This document shows, piece by piece, positions 52,804 to 63,486 of a DNA stretch of 64,000 bases (position 1 is the stretch's first letter; every line of letters starts with the position of its first letter). The DNA is from Adineta ricciae (lineage: Eukaryota > Rotifera > Eurotatoria > Adinetida > Adinetidae), in the NCBI GenBank assembly GCA_905250025.1, contig CAJNOJ010000265.1, positions 62,001 through 126,000 on the forward strand, in the 5' to 3' direction. The notes below the pieces were generated by a model, which was not told the origin of the DNA, did not search any database, and saw only the letters and a program-made list of their open reading frames with translations. The translations under genes were made by a program, and so were the position numbers.

Positions 52804-54070
52804 ATGATATGTAAATTATTTTGTTTCATAATGTTATATCGTGAGTAGGATGATACATAACGGAATATATTTCACTGTTTTCGTCATGAAATAGTCATTC
52901 CTTTTTATCATACGTTACGATGCTATTCTTGTCGCGGAGAGAAACGATGTGAACTTTTATTATCATCAACGACTGTGAAATTAGTCTATGGAGATGATTT
53001 TTATGATTCATGTTCTGTGAGTAGAAGTTTAGTCAGAGATGGAAGAAAATAACGAATTCTATTCAATAGATAACAAGGAATGTCAATGGTTCAATCATTC
53101 GAGATATTGTACCGTCATATCGTTGTCAAAGTTCACCATCCCAATTCTGTTGTAATCAAGATCTGTGTAATTCACTTTCATCGCCGCCACTACCAGCCTT
53201 GACAAAGCTTACATGTACCATCAGTATCTGCCCACCGCATAGTAGTACATGCAATCAGACGATCGTCTATCGAGGCAGTGCAACTCAATCATGTGTCGTA
53301 AGTAGAGACCTGATTAGAGCTGTAATTAAAGATATATACGGTTTAGACAAGATATGGTAAATTTACGTATAAATCATATCAAACAGGGTGCTTGTCCAAT
53401 GCTACCACATCTCTTAATGCATCATGTTGTTATTCTCCTGGATGTAATAACCAAATTCTTACTCGAAATGAAGCAAGATACTGTTATACATGTGATTCAC
53501 GGATAACTGGTTTGAAAGGTTGTGACATTCTGAATACATCAAGTCCTTTTGTCTACAATTCGATATCGTCCGATCCATCAGAATCGTGTGCAGTAAGTGC
53601 AACAACCACTTGATTTATATGACATATATATGTATCCGCTTTTTGCCAGATGATTATTGGTCTATCAGGAAAGGATTTTGTTACAGGACAAAACTACCCT
53701 GCTTTTACAATACGGACTTTTATCAGTAATTGTACGAATCAATCATCAGGTGATGTGACGTATGGCGGAATTCGATTCCAAGGTCGTATCGATTGCTGTT
53801 CAACTGCGCTCTGTAACACAGACCGTAAGTTTCATTGAAAACCTTCCCAAAACTTCGGTGACTCTGTCCTTTCATTTAGCCTTATATATAAATATAACTA
53901 TTCCATTAAACATAACACGCGCTACCAATCGTATTTTGAAAGTGACGATATTTATCACAATCTTCATTCTCGGCATTGGCTTTGTTATAATTGGCATGGC
54001 TATATCTATATATCGATTTATACTTAAAAACTCTCTTCATCGTTATCTGCCAATTGTTCGAAGTGGTTGA
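52804..54070 (+). CDS. Ly6/uPAR (LU, three-finger) repeat membrane protein, one junction unresolved
   Basis: Exons 52804-52840, 52895-53016, 53070-53297, about 53387-53592, 53650-53824 and 53880-54070. A signal peptide is built across exon 1 (MICKLFCFIMLYLIPFYH). Then three three-finger units: unit 1 from LRCYSCRGEKRC to FCCNQDLCN; unit 2 from LTCTISIC to CCYSPGCNN; unit 3 from YCYTCDSRI to DCCSTALCN, each ending in CCxxxxCN. A TM helix follows (VTIFITIFILGIGFVIIGMA). All junctions are in phase except exon 3 to 4, inside unit 2, which is off by one base with the only good splice sites. This is either a non-standard intron or a frame lesion. Confidence 0.7.
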
Positions 54071-54326
54071 AATACTGCCCTCTTCTTCTTGTGACATGGT
54101 ACGTCTTTATTCAACTGTCTTTCAGCAAATTTATAATAAGAAGGAAAACGAATTCATTTTTTCATAAGAACTAATCTACTAAAATGATACCCTCAGAAGA
54201 AGAAAAATAATTATATTGCATTTTTTCAAATTCATACGTCATCAACTATTCGGGGAAAAAAAGAATTTGTTCTTTCTAAAAGAAAACTTTGAAGTTTATA
54301 TATTCAGTAAACAATCATAATTAATA

Positions 54327-55037
54327 TCACGAAAAATATGATTGTATCTCATTCATAAATGGACCGGGCACGACTTGTCCAGTTTGTGGATCGCCGTATC
54401 CTTGAACAAAGCTTGTTCGATTGATCGCTGGTTGTCCGATGCATTTGCCACGAACAGTTATTGAATATTCAGTATATTTATTTTCGCCATTCATTGTTAA
54501 TGAAAGCTTTTCTACGTTCGGATCGACAATGAAATGTACGACAGTAACACGAATGCCACTACCATCGATCAGTGATGGATCCGATTGACGATTAGGATAG
54601 ATTATATCCCACGATAGATTAACCTAATAAACAACATTCCATTTTGAAAAGAGAAATTGCCGATTAGCCCACCCCCCCCCCCCCCCCCCCCAACCCACCT
54701 GAGTTGCAGCGCCATTGAATACACCGAACCATAACTGTGGAGAGATATTTCCCGCATTGTATTGTATTGAAGGACCATCGGTTCGTTGTTGGCACACTGC
54801 AGTATCCGCATCTTCACAATAACGTGTATTACCTGCACAACTCCACCAGTAATAATATTCACCACCATAGCCAGGACCTTTTAGAGTGACTGGCCACTGT
54901 GGAACCAAATTAGTGATATCATAAACAGAACCATTTCCGTATGCACGACATGGATTTTTCCGGTCAATTAGTAATAAACTGCCTGAACAAATATTCATCA
55001 AACATATGCTCAAAACAATGGTCGATATTTTTATCAT
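54327..55037 (-). CDS. Secreted MRH-like (mannose-6-phosphate-receptor homology) protein
   Basis: Exons 55037-54699 and 54623-54327 give 211 residues in phase. The start MIKISTIVLSICLMNICSG is a signal peptide; the ATG at 55037 is chosen because the longer frame opens with TTG. The body shows the MRH order: PCRAYGNGSVYDITNLVPQW, WWSCAGNTRYCEDADTAVCQ, then IRVTVVHFIVDP and GENKYTEYSITVRGKC. MRH domains bind mannose-type glycans. The Gln and Glu-Arg-Tyr ligand set cannot be placed with certainty. The intron contains a run of 20 consecutive G (minus strand). Confidence 0.72.
54672..54691. repeat. Homopolymer C/G run inside an intron
   Basis: Twenty consecutive C on the plus strand (G on the sense strand of the MRH-like gene), starting 6 nt inside the intron after the donor. 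The length is likely to be unstable or misassembled. Confidence 0.9.
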
Positions 55038-55499
55038 GACTCGATTCAAATAAGAGTGAAAAACAAAAGAATAAAGATAAGAGTTACATTGTTGATTGCT
55101 CTTATCGAAAACATGTCACTATATCTGCTTTTACTGGCTGATTATTTCGAGAGAGAAGAGTGTTAACATAATTCATATTTGTTAACATGAAATCGTATTA
55201 AGTCGTTTTTTCGATCAAAAAAACATAATTTCGTTAATGGAATAAATCGAAAAAGAGCAAATATGTCAATAGTTAACATAATTTTTTCAGAACATTTATT
55301 TGTACTATTAAAATGAAGTAACAAAAGAAGTTTAGTCAACGAATTCAAGGACAAAGGTAAATTCGATCGTTTATCGAAATGTTCTACCAAGGATTCAGTT
55401 GATGTCGACATTCTTAACGGATTCGTGCTGACAGTTCGACTTCATTTGACTGAGAATAACGAAGCATAATAATATTCCAATCTACTATCGTTCACACAG
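55038..55499. other. Divergent intergenic region
   Basis: Shared 5' flank of the MRH-like and DUF2135 genes. No supported ORF. Confidence 0.5.
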
Positions 55500-56442
55500 A
55501 TGCCTGTCACTAGTCAAGCGAAAGTGGCACCCTACTCTCATCGTATAACTAGTTTTGAAAAAAATGACGACGAATATCCATGGGATCAGCGGTATGTATG
55601 AAAAAACGGCTTGTCTTCCTCGGGTGTATCATGATCTGTTGTTCTGTCTCCAGGCGGCGAAATCGACCTAAATCGTTAGCAACATGTTGCACACGCCCTT
55701 GCGCATGTTTTGGTGGATTGATCCTATTGCTGCTACTTTGCCTGGCTATTGGAATTCCAGTCTTAAGTAGTATTATTGATGCAACAACAACAACAACTAC
55801 TACTACAACTACTACCACTACGACAACGACGTCAACGTCAACGTCAACGACAACCAGCAGTAGTAGTACAAGTAGTACAAGCACTACAACGAAAACCACA
55901 ACAACAACTACCATCAGTAGTGAGTAAAGTGGAAGCGTGCTACAGACAGATATGCGTGCCTATCATTTATTCTCTTAGAAATCCCTTGTTCACCTACTTG
56001 TAATGCTGAGCAACTATGTGTGCTGGGCAAATGTGTAGGTATTGGATATTTATCTTTCACTTTGACATGGTCTCGGAATGGAGATGGAGATTTGGTCGTC
56101 AAAACACCAAATGGCAAAGTCATTTGTTTTAATAATACAGGCCCATCACCAGCCACTGATCAAGGAAGATTAGATGTAGACGACCAAACTGGAACAGGAC
56201 CTGAAAATATTTTCTGGTCCAATTCGGGATCCAAGCCACCAACTGGCATCTATCATGCTTGCTTTGAACCATATAATTTTAATCCAAATATTACTAATCT
56301 CAGTCCTATCTCTGTAACACTGAATATCAAGGGATCGAATAATACGTTCAGTACTACGGTGAATTTTACATCTACAATCAAAAATAAATATGATTGTAAT
56401 GCGAATGCGCCAAATCTTCTTGCTTCCTATACTTACCCATAA
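55500..56442 (+). CDS. Type II membrane protein with DUF2135 (YfaP-type) ectodomain
   Basis: Exons 55500-55591, 55654-55919 and 55979-56442 give 273 residues. Cytoplasmic MPVTSQAKVAPYSHRI...DQRRRNRPKS with Cys-rich CCTRPCACF, then a TM helix (GLILLLLLCLAIGIPVLSSI). The stalk is a near-pure Thr/Ser tract encoded by ACA/ACT/ACG runs, followed by a phase-1 intron. The ectodomain starts CSPTCNAEQLCVLGKC and then has LSFTLTWSRNGDGDLVVKTPNG, GRLDVDDQTGTGPENIFW and GIYHACFEPY, the hallmark blocks of DUF2135. That domain is mainly known from bacterial surface proteins, so a transferred ectodomain on a host anchor is possible. Confidence 0.8.
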
Positions 56443-57157
56443 CTCTTCTTAATGTGTACAAACGAATCAGTCGTATTTGTGTTATGTTTATTTATATGAA
56501 TTGTTCTGTCACGATGTAAATTTTATAAGAAACCGTTTAAAAAATCATGTATGTATCTTCATTCAGTAATACAAGAACAGGAAAAGCTCGACAAAAAAAC
56601 AAGATTTACAGTTTGAAATCTTTGAAACTTTATATGAGCGTCTTGTTTAGCTAGCGAATCGAGAATTTACCACCCACCCAGGGGGAATACAATGTCCCTT
56701 TCTGACATGTATGTTGCTGCTCGAGACACAAGCGACACACATTCGTCTATTTATTTAAACTAATGCAATTGGAATATGAACAGCACCATACACAGAATAA
56801 GAAAGAAAAATGTACGTAACTTAATTGGTTACTTGTGTTCGTTAAACGATAACAGTGCGTTTATGATTCATCATGAGAACAGTGTTTGCTCAATTTGTTT
56901 CTTAGCAAATATTTTTTTCGTTTGGAAGATAATGAAGGAAATGCATAACAAAAAAGAAACATAGATGAATCTTTCAATATTTAACTAAGAGATGATAATT
57001 TTGCTCCAGTTCGTTTATTCGAAGGACTTTTCTCTCTTTTCTCTTGTTCTTATCAACGACAACGTCCATTCAGGTGACGAACAGAATGAAACACATGACA
57101 TGATATATGTAGTGTGAATATGGCCTGATCCAGTTTAGATCGAGTTGAATACAAAAT
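56443..57157. other. Intergenic, no supported gene
   Basis: About 700 bp. A 62-codon ATG ORF at 56776 has no features of a real gene. It includes the 5' flank of the esterase gene. Confidence 0.5.
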
Positions 57158-58643
57158 ATGTGTGCAATGACGCAAGATAATGACAAACCAGACCTTTCCC
57201 AAAGATATACATCCAAAGGAAAAATCCTTCTAATTATCCTTAGTCTATCCGTCCTGACCATTGCTTTGGTGTATCAACCGTTACCAGAAAATTTTCCGCA
57301 ACCATGGAAATATCGATTTCTTTCATTTGGAGCACATCTATTTTCTAAACTAGTACGACATTCGATTGGACTTCAAATATTGACTTATTTCTATGTTTTT
57401 TATTTGTAGGGCTATCTAGGCGAACAAGTAAACTTATTTGATCGTATTCATGTTCTCCGTTTTCTTTATTATACATTCGTTGGTTGTTTTAAAATACGAA
57501 ATCCTGAACACCATTTACAAGTAAACAGAAAACATGAGCGGAACTGTTCTCGATGCTGACTGGAATCTATTTTTTCTCTCTAGATTTACGATAGGAAAAT
57601 ACTCAATGTGAGCGTTCGAATATTTGAACCGGAAGAATTAGCAAATGTTGATCAAATGCCAACGATCATTCATTTTCATGGCGGAGGTTTTCTTCTAGGC
57701 TGTCGAGATACCTATGATCAAGTGACGTATGCATTAGCAAATTTAACGCGTGCCCTTGTCATATCAGTAGAGTAAGGACGAAACCCAAGAGTTCTTTGTT
57801 AAAATCAGGAATTTCAATACTATTTCAGATATCGCCGAGTACCAGAACATTATTTCCCTGCTGCATTCGACGACTGTAAATTAGTAGCGTATGAATTATT
57901 TCAAAATGCTTTAAAATACCGTATCGATGTCAATCGAATAGCATTGGCAGGAGATTCAGCAGGAGGAAATTTAGCTTTGGTCATCACTCAATCATTAATT
58001 AGAGATGGTTTCAATCCTCGTACTGCATGTCTTATCTATCCTGCTCTACAATTTTTCGATTTTACTTTACCATCATACCGTTTGTACTTACCGCGGAACA
58101 TTCTCGGTGTCATCAATGAAGAAAACTTTCTTTCCGTCATGTCAGAATTGAGCGAAAGCAAAGTTAAAGTCACACGTGATATTCTTTTCAATAATCATAC
58201 ATCAGCCGAAGATAAGAGACGCTTACGTCCATATGTAAATGCTGGAAAACATCTACCGATATCGCTTCCATTTGATACCGATGCAGAAGGAAACGAAAAT
58301 TTAGTTAAAAATTTAAATTTTCTTATTTCACCGAAAATGTCACCATTGTTGGTATCAGATGAAGAATTGATGCAATTACCACCGATTATACTTTTTACAA
58401 CTGAATTCGATATACTCAGAGATGAAGGTAAAGACGAGAAATTATTTAATATCAAGTTTCATCTATTCTTTCGTAGGTTTTATCCTCGCCGAACGTTTGA
58501 AATCTTTGAATAAAACTCTTTATCATCACCATTTTCCTGCGACGTTTCACGGTGCACATCTTTTACTCTACGGTCCATTGAAATTCGATATTGCCTATGA
58601 AATGGTCGAACATATATCGAGAAAAATACGCGAAAATCTTTAA
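57158..58643 (+). CDS. AADAC/hormone-sensitive-lipase-type esterase with N-terminal membrane anchor
   Basis: Five exons: 57158-57352, 57410-57520, 57584-57771, 57829-58427, 58477-58643; 419 residues in phase. An N-terminal signal anchor (ILLIILSLSVLTIALVY) implies an ER membrane protein with a luminal domain, as in arylacetamide deacetylase. The oxyanion motif is HFHGGGFLLG, the nucleophile elbow GDSAGGNLAL, the acid Asp in EFDILRDEG and the His in FHGAHLL. It also carries the family YRRVPEHYFPAAFDD block. It likely hydrolyses lipid or xenobiotic esters. A Met 4 codons downstream is an alternative start. Family call secure. Confidence 0.92.
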
Positions 58644-58888
58644 TTAATCTTTTTCCCTCTCTAGTTCCTTTCAAAAGTAGATATGCATTTCATCCGTTTT
58701 CTTTATCGATGCCTTCACTTCCAGTGAATAAGAATTTTTTCTATTTTTCTATTGCGATAATCAAAATGATCATGTCTATCTGCTTTCACTTACATGTTTC
58801 TCTATCTTTTGAACAATAAATATCAACCATGAAATTATTTGCATACATTATTTCAGTACATTTTGGAAAATATGAAAAATTATCAGTT

Positions 58889-59493
58889 CTAATGTATAGT
58901 AGTTGATTTTAATGCATATCCGAACATGGTGATTGTCACGAAAGTACCAATCGCCAGGGTATAGCTCACTCCTGTGCAAAATTGGCGAAGTGTCGAGTGA
59001 CAAAAGAGATTTTTCCCATTTATGTAATAATATGTTGTGTCTTTTGTTGATGTTGCATTTATCCATGATACACCCTGGAAGAAAAAGTAGCATTTGAATA
59101 GAACGTAATTCTTTCGATGTGGATACGTACTACTATACTCCAAATGGCACCGAAACATAATAATATAACGATTCCTGCGATGCAAAAAGTGAAGATATAA
59201 CGTCGTCGATGATTATCTCGATCGATGCATCTTTCGATCGCCTAAGAAATAGGTGGGCACAAAGAGAAAGTCAAATAAAGATTAATTGATGATTATTTTA
59301 CAGTTATCAAGGTTAGCCAGACAAATAAAACACCGTAGATACCAAAACCGAGTAACCATTGAAGAATACGTGGATTACCAGGGCATTTCCAAAATTTTCC
59401 TGTGCTCATGATCAGAGAAACAACTGCCAAGACAGTGATGGATATGATCACCAAGAAGAAGGTCACGATTAAACAGACTTTGATTGCAGACAT
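58889..59493 (-). CDS. Small four-TM membrane protein
   Basis: Exons 59493-59302, 59241-59131 and 59074-58889, all phase 0, give 162 residues. Four hydrophobic helices: VCLIVTFFLVIISITVLAVV, WLLGFGIYGVLFVWLTLI, FCIAGIVILLCFGAIWSI and YTLAIGTFVTITMFGYAL. A basic loop (ERCIDRDNHRRRY) sits between TM2 and TM3. An extracellular loop with two Cys and NATSTK sits between TM3 and TM4. It lacks the tetraspanin CCG motif, so it is a tetraspan of unknown family. I recall many similar short four-TM proteins in rotifers and other invertebrates but no function. Confidence 0.75.
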
Positions 59494-60579
59494 TTCAGTT
59501 TCTCGTTGTATCGAAGCAAAGTTGACGAAATGTAAAAGTCAACTGCAGTCTTTTTTTTTCGATTTCTGCTCATCGACAGCAGAGTAAAGTGCGCATTTTT
59601 TGTAAATAAAGTCAGCAAAATGACGTACGAACGCACACGTGAAGCCGAGAAATATTTTTTCAAAACAAGTACCATCTATCAGTGTTACAGCAGCGTACAA
59701 TGACCATAATTTTCTCATTACTTGAAGGTGTGATTATTCCGAGACATTGAGATTACTATGCCAACTTAAAGAAACGTGAATATGTCTTTCAATTGAAATC
59801 TTTACGGCGGTTTACAGCATATGACGATTTTTACGATGTCATAACATTTTTGAATTGGTTGGTATACGTAACAAATCGTGTAGATACTGACGTAAATCAC
59901 CCGTGTTTCAAATAGAAGCATGACTCATATATATTTTTTTGTTATGTTGGTTCACAGAATCTATTTCTGCTAAAGTTAACTATCTGAACGTATAGAGAAA
60001 AATAATATAGTTAATAGAGGGTACAAGCTGAGTACATGGATTTCTCTATATATTCCTTATCTGATTACTTGTGAATAAACCAGTGTAGTGTGTTATTGAC
60101 ACTATTTACGAGTTGTATAAGAACGTCAAAAGTCAAGATAAATCCGATTATTATTGAATGGCGACACTTTCTCTTTCATACTAAGTTAATACAACATTGA
60201 GTCAGCTTCGTTGATAACGAGCTCAGTATTCGTCGACTAACTCAATAATAAGTTGAGGATATCTATAAAAATGTCAACGAATGTTGATATTTTATCACTA
60301 TTTCGATAAGAAATCGCTTCCTTCGTATTATGATCACTAATTCTGTGCAACGACGAATTCGGACACATTTAACGACGTTTAGTTGTCAAAACAGTACCTG
60401 TCATCAGCAGATAATCACCATTGGTGATCAGCAGTCGCGGCAGCTCTTAATCATATCCATCAATGATTTCGAAAATTTGTTGTATAGAAATAAAAAATAA
60501 TCGGAGGCGTTGTTATCAACGTCCCATTTAGAAAGAGAATGAGAAAGCGAGTATAATCATAATTCAGCGGACGAAGTAG
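59494..60579. other. Intergenic, no gene seen
   Basis: About 1.1 kb of AT-rich DNA. A perfect short palindrome (ATCACCATTGGTGAT near 60406-60420) is the only structure noticed. Confidence 0.5.
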
Positions 60580-60592
60580 TATATATATATAA
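60580..60592 (+). promoter_or_regulatory. TATA-like box
   Basis: TATATATATATAA about 63-75 bp before the ATG at 60655, giving a leader of about 40 nt if transcription starts 30 bp downstream. It is the clearest TATA-like element in the window. Confidence 0.5.
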
Positions 60593-60654
60593 GTGGTAAC
60601 AGCAGAGAATATTGTATTCAGTCGAAGTTATCCTTTCAAATCAGGCAGAACTAC

Positions 60655-61267
60655 AATGAAGATCTTCTATTTTATCTCAGGTTTGGATAAAGCTCAAATT
60701 ACTGAACACGAATGTATTTATTCATAATATCTTCTTGTTTAGTTCTACTTCTCACATTGACATTAGCTGACAGTCAAACTACCGACTCGAGTAGTCTTGG
60801 TGAAACGACTACAAATTTATTCACCGTATCAAATGCATCGTACGCTGTTCCACCCGATCCGAACCAAAACAGTACATTCATATTAAACACAGCTGATATA
60901 TCTACAGAGGCTACAACACCTGATGGAAATACAACTGCTATTACCACATCTGGTATGCTGTTACGCTTTTTCCTAGCTTAAACCTACATTCTTCTGATGT
61001 TTCTTTTAGTTGTGACAATGGAAACTTCAACAAGTACTTCCAGTAGCACAAGTACGACAACGAAACCAGAAACAACTACAAGTAAGTAACGAAGCACTTC
61101 GACTTCTATATAACTATTATTTTTAAACGTCATTTTTTCAAGAAAAGAAAAATTTGGGTCTTATTCTTGGCCTTTCTTTGGGTCTGGGTATTCCAGCACT
61201 GATTGCTACTGTTGCTGGTGTTACCTTCTATTGTTACAAGCGAAAAAACTCAAATATTACTCTGTGA
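60655..61267 (+). CDS. Small Ser/Thr-rich type I membrane protein
   Basis: Four exons: 60655-60679, 60743-60952, 61010-61081, 61143-61267; 143 residues in phase. A signal peptide is built across exon 1 (MKIFYFISVLLLTLTLADS). A short Ser/Thr-rich ectodomain with several N-glycosylation sequons (NASY, NSTF, NTTA) and a TSTSSSTSTTTKPETT stalk leads to a TM helix (LILGLSLGLGIPALIATVAG) and a short basic tail. The TM core LGLGIP is shared with the mucin-like receptor at 15675-17806, which suggests a common anchor module. No folded ectodomain is present. Confidence 0.75.
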
Positions 61268-62610
61268 TACAAAACGGATTTCTAGGAACGATATCCATGT
61301 CGTACAATTCTCTTTTTTATACATTAATCTGTGATTTTTTCGTACGGATGTTTGAAATTCGAAAATTTATATTGATGTGAACAGCTAGATAATTTACCAC
61401 AACGAAAAATGAGATAATAAATAAACATTTTCTAAACAAGACAAAAGCTAGTTACGTTTCCCTACGGACCATGCCTTTAAAACTGGATATTTGCACGAAA
61501 AGACTTGTTTCATATAAACGTTAGAGATTGTGCCTTTTGTTGTTGTTGTTCTTTCTTTTATTCATTAATAAAATATTCCTATTGCGTCAAGCAAAAGGAT
61601 ACCAGTGTGGGATAAACGCTGACATATGATTCAAGTCATGGGGATGGAACTGTATCTAATCACGACGAAACTAGATGCATTTGACCCCGTGACCGAGAAT
61701 AGCTGTTCATGCATCGGTCATCTCAACATATCTCTCTCCTGTGTAATACGACACCCACTTTTTGTCACAAAGGCGGCAGGTATGAGGGTGTGGGTGGCTT
61801 GCACAATTCGGGGAATAAATGTAACGTGATTATTGTGCTTCAAACGAAGAAAAAACTTCATTTGTACCAAGCTTTGTTTTTTTTTTATTGAGTGAAATCA
61901 CGCTGTACTGTGTACGTCTGAATCAAACAAAGCATACTTCCGCGAATCGTCACTTCTTTCCAACCATTTGTCAGTGACATTTTCTAGATAGGAAGCAGAA
62001 ATTGTAAAATATAGTATGACTTGTCTTTATTCTCCTCTTCCTCGTCACATCATTTGCCAACTAACACGTTTTCGACGAAAAACAGTAAATATTATTCATG
62101 TAAAATAAAATCAGATAGGCATATATAAACGAAAGGAAATAAACTTCCTATGGTGAGCAAGTATGCATTTAAGGAAGGAATTAATCTAGCTGACAGGTCT
62201 CTTTCTAGGCGAGACAATAACGGTTCGTACCATTTCATCTCTCAGAGCCTTTACAGTAGATGTCCGTTGCGAACTTAATGACGAGAAAAAACAGTGAAAA
62301 TTTCTTCATGGAATCCATAATCGGAAAATTGAAACAAGTGAGTAGAATGTTTGCGAGCGTGAAATTAGTACTCGTGTTAAGCGGTGGTGCCCAGATCCAC
62401 CCAGTCCTTCATTTAATTGAGTATGATTTTTGGTAGCACACTCTTGACAACATCACTACTCATATGCAGATCCGTTAGAAAAAGAATTTCCGTGCATCCA
62501 CCGTAAGATATCTTAGCGACCGATTCGAGATCTTTAAAAATTTTTCCGTTCAGATATGCCATCCAACTATAGTCCCATCGATTTCAAGTAGAACTCTGTT
62601 CTGTTACGGC
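61268..62610. other. Gene-poor region
   Basis: About 1.3 kb without a supportable ORF or RNA gene. It marks the start of the repeat-rich right end. Confidence 0.45.
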
Positions 62611-62661
62611 ATATTCCACGATGTGAGATATGGAATTCTCCAATATGTTTTCTTTCGCTCT

Positions 62662-62701
<40 letters not shown>

Positions 62702-62740
62702 GTTTTGTTCGTTCTTCTCACCCCGATGTATTTCAGTGGT
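62611..62740. repeat. Diverged direct repeat, copy A
   Basis: The segment starting ATATTCCACGATGTGAGATA aligns at roughly 75-80% with a segment starting at 63223, in the same orientation. The (TA)n run interrupts this copy; the match resumes with GTTTTGTTCGTTCTT. Confidence 0.55.
62666..62695. repeat. (TA)n microsatellite
   Basis: An uninterrupted run of about 15 TA units inside copy A of the direct repeat. Confidence 0.95.
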
Positions 62741-63001
62741 CTTTTCCTATGAGTCATGTATATATGTAATAGTACAGGTATTTTCCGATATAATCATATT
62801 GGAAATATCTGGCGGATCAGACATATATATATAGTCCACGTTCCTTTGCTTAAGGATGTGTATTTTAGTCGTTAACTTTAATTTGCTATTCATCATTAAC
62901 AATAAAACCTTGCTTACACTCTTAAACGAATCTAACAAACTCGAAGTCCTCTATAGATTCCAATCATAAAACTCTTCATCCTCACCCCATTCACACCTTC
63001 A

Positions 63002-63011
63002 CCCCCCCCCC

Positions 63012-63088
<77 letters not shown>

Positions 63089-63196
63089 NCGACCCCAAGC
63101 CCCCCATCCCCTCACCCCATCCACGCCCGCACCCTCACCCCACCCACACCCTCACCCCACCCTCACCCCACCCTCACCCACACCCACACCCTTACC
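63002..63196. repeat. Poly-C tract and degenerate CCCACA/CCCTCA-rich DNA
   Basis: About 88 bases of nearly pure C (63002-63090) with one unresolved base (n at 63089), followed by about 100 bp of C-rich DNA made of CCCTCACCCCA and CCCACACC units. The complement is G-rich with GGGTGT units, similar to the TGTGGG telomere repeat reported for Adineta but irregular. The exact C count should not be trusted. Confidence 0.85.
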
Positions 63197-63222
63197 CAAT
63201 GGCGTCAATGGGATTATTACCG

Positions 63223-63350
63223 AATATTTCACGATATGTCATATGGGATTTTCCCACATATTTTCTTTCATTCCTGTCAAGTATAAGTTACACGTGATGT
63301 TTGTTCGTTCTGCAGATTTCGATGTGTGTCTGATAGGTGTGTTTGGTAAT
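63223..63350. repeat. Diverged direct repeat, copy B
   Basis: Counterpart of the segment at 62611, starting ATATTTCACGATATGTCATA and continuing through CATATTTTCTTTC and GTTTGTTCGTTCTG. The two copies flank the C-rich tract. Confidence 0.55.
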
Positions 63351-63486
63351 GGCCCACTCCTACAGATGTCCTTGTTGCATTGCTTGGAAATATCATAAGT
63401 AAATACTCTCGAATTTTTTTTCCTTTCGATTGCATGTGATGTGTTTTCCCCTCCCCTGTTTGTCAGGACTTTTCCATTATACACGT

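Noticed and set aside
55549-55914. Minus-strand Val-rich ORF
   Set aside because: Antisense shadow of the Thr-codon tract in the DUF2135 gene.
60406-60420. Short perfect palindrome as an operator or origin
   Set aside because: Fifteen bases of palindrome is expected by chance in 64 kb and there is no gene context.
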